Origin: Allomyces arbusculus
Lineage: Eukaryota; Blastocladiomycota; Blastocladiomycetes; Blastocladiales; Blastocladiaceae
DNA length: 64,000 nt
Reading direction: 5' to 3'
Assembly: GCA_027604705.1 (NCBI GenBank)
Contig: JADHYV010000023.1
Location: 124,001-188,000 of the forward strand
Made by a program: the position numbers and the translations under genes. Position 1 is the stretch's first letter. Each line of letters opens with the position of its first letter. Of the stretch, positions 62,923 to 64,000 are shown one piece after another. Below the pieces are notes generated by a model. That model made no database searches and had not been told where the DNA came from. It saw nothing but the letters and a program-made list of their open reading frames with translations.

Positions 62923-64000
62923 TCACCATCCATCGTCTTCAACATCCTCAATCGGATCCTCCTCATTCTCCACCGCCTCCCCACCCTCCCGCGCACCCCC
63001 CGTATCCGCACCGCGATCCAACCACCCAGTCACTCCCGCACGCAACCACCCCCGCGCCGCCGCGACCCCGACGAGTTCTGACAACCGCGCCCGACCAAGC
63101 CCGACCGCAGGAACCGGCGGCGGCCACGGTGCGCCTGCCCTCACATCACCCGAATCTCCATCATCCTGCGCAATTGCTTCGGCGACTCCCTCTGTGACCA
63201 TGGCCGAGCGCGCCGGTGCGCCCCGCAACGCCATGGGCACGTCCGTCGCGGCTGCACCTAGCGCCGCGAGCCGCGCCCGTCGCGCGTTCATTGTGCGGAA
63301 AACCTCGAACCAGTCGGGTTTCCGCATCTGCACCATCCCGCCATGCTTGCGCGTCCCCGTCGAAGACGACGACTGCGACGACGGCGCCGGCGCCAGCGCC
63401 GCGGGTTCCACCACGGTCGAGGGCGCCGACGATGGCGGCAGCGTCTCCGCCCCGGCATCCTCGCGCGTCCAATCGTCATCCTCCCCATCATCATCCACCA
63501 AATCCGCCCAGCTCACGTCCAGCACCGCGTCATGCACCCCGTGTGCTAGCGTGACCGCGTACATCCTCACCAACTCGCGCGACGGAGTCGCGAGCACGTC
63601 CGTCTCCGCAAACGCGTCGGCGACCCACACTCGCGCACCGAGCCGCGTGATAAACTGGTCCACGTTCGCGTGCACGAACAGCGCGTAGGTCTCCGGGGCC
63701 ACCGTCAAGTGATCCAACACCTCCGCGCAATCCACCTCAAGTGGCGCGCGCATCCAGTGCGCCAAATGCGGCGGGAGCGCGACCGTGGACGCCGGTGGGG
63801 TCGCGGAAGGCGTGACCGCGCGGGCCGGTAAAATGCGTTTCTCGTATAGGACGCGCCCGAGGGACGAGAAGAGGCTTTTGGAAAATTCCTTGTGGTGCTG
63901 TTCGGCGAGAGTGTCGGCCTTGGACCGCGACGGGCGCAGGACGTGGATGAACTGCAGACAATTCAGCGCGTGCCGTAAGTCGCCATTGGCGGTTTCCACA
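62923..64000 (-). CDS. RAD17: RAD17-like checkpoint clamp loader, C-terminal part, cut by window edge
   Basis: The large subunit of the alternative clamp loader that places the 9-1-1 clamp on damaged DNA. Only the C-terminal 358 residues are in the window. After the ATPase region come ANGDLRHALNCLQF (sensor 2 / lid area), then SKSLFSSLGRVLYEKRILPA, matching the family's LFHALGKILYNKR. PLEVDCAEVLDHLTVAPETY and LFVHANVDQFITRL correspond to the Rad17 PExLL..FLHEN region. The tail is acidic (ENEEDPIEDVEDDGW), as in Rad17/Rad24 proteins. A low-complexity Ser/Ala/Pro insert lies at about 195-230 of this part. No intron seen here. Walker motifs lie outside the window, so the identity is strong but indirect. 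Confidence 0.8.
   Translation of the reverse strand, partial: VETANGDLRHALNCLQFIHVLRPSRSKADTLAEQHHKEFSKSLFSSLGRVLYEKRILPARAVTPSATPPASTVALPPHLAHWMRAPLEVDCAEVLDHLTVAPETYALFVHANVDQFITRLGARVWVADAFAETDVLATPSRELVRMYAVTLAHGVHDAVLDVSWADLVDDDGEDDDWTREDAGAETLPPSSAPSTVVEPAALAPAPSSQSSSSTGTRKHGGMVQMRKPDWFEVFRTMNARRARLAALGAAATDVPMALRGAPARSAMVTEGVAEAIAQDDGDSGDVRAGAPWPPPVPAVGLGRARLSELVGVAAARGWLRAGVTGWLDRGADTGGAREGGEAVENEEDPIEDVEDDGW

Overview
The window looks like nuclear DNA of a zoosporic, high-GC, intron-bearing fungus. The signs of a fungus are a GH72 beta-1,3-glucanosyltransferase with an X8/CBM43 module, a Wee1/Swe1-type kinase, SDA1, UBA1, a proteinase-K-like subtilisin and small TIM chaperones. A RIIa-domain protein of the RIIAD1 (cilium/flagellum) type points to a flagellated lineage. 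The best fit is Blastocladiomycota (Allomyces- or Catenaria-like); that placement is an inference. Most genes carry short introns of about 65-125 nt, and most of their 5' splice sites read GTACG or GTGCG.

Layout, left to right: the 3' part of a RasGEF gene (minus, cut by the left edge); a relic and then an apparently intact copy of a large P-loop NTPase-like gene; mitochondrial Obg GTPase; SDA1 and UBA1 as a divergent pair; two tandem paralogous multi-transmembrane class 3 lipases (17.4-25.0 kb); a secreted subtilisin; a gene-poor stretch (27.5-31.8 kb) with relics of an LRR gene and of the P-loop gene; a Wee1-like kinase; TIM13; a membrane Kelch protein interrupted by an assembly gap; a hypothetical protein with evenly spaced TQ motifs; GH72; SUS1/ENY2; PSMG3-like proteasome chaperone; a LIMR-family membrane protein; a membrane-anchored armadillo plus SPRY protein; NAD(P)HX epimerase with a predicted 4-nt exon; an APQ12-like protein; RIIAD1; an EF-P-like factor; two Trp-rich membrane proteins, one with about nine tandem 29-32-residue repeats; a second assembly gap; and the 3' part of a RAD17-like clamp loader (minus, cut by the right edge).

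The genes are mostly unrelated housekeeping functions: ubiquitin and proteasome, ribosome biogenesis, mitochondrial import and translation, cell cycle and checkpoint, and cell wall. There is no operon-like logic. The accessory features are the lipase tandem, the P-loop family with relics on both strands, and the Trp-repeat membrane proteins. Exon joins were chosen by GT..AG sites, frame and family alignment from memory. No database search was run.
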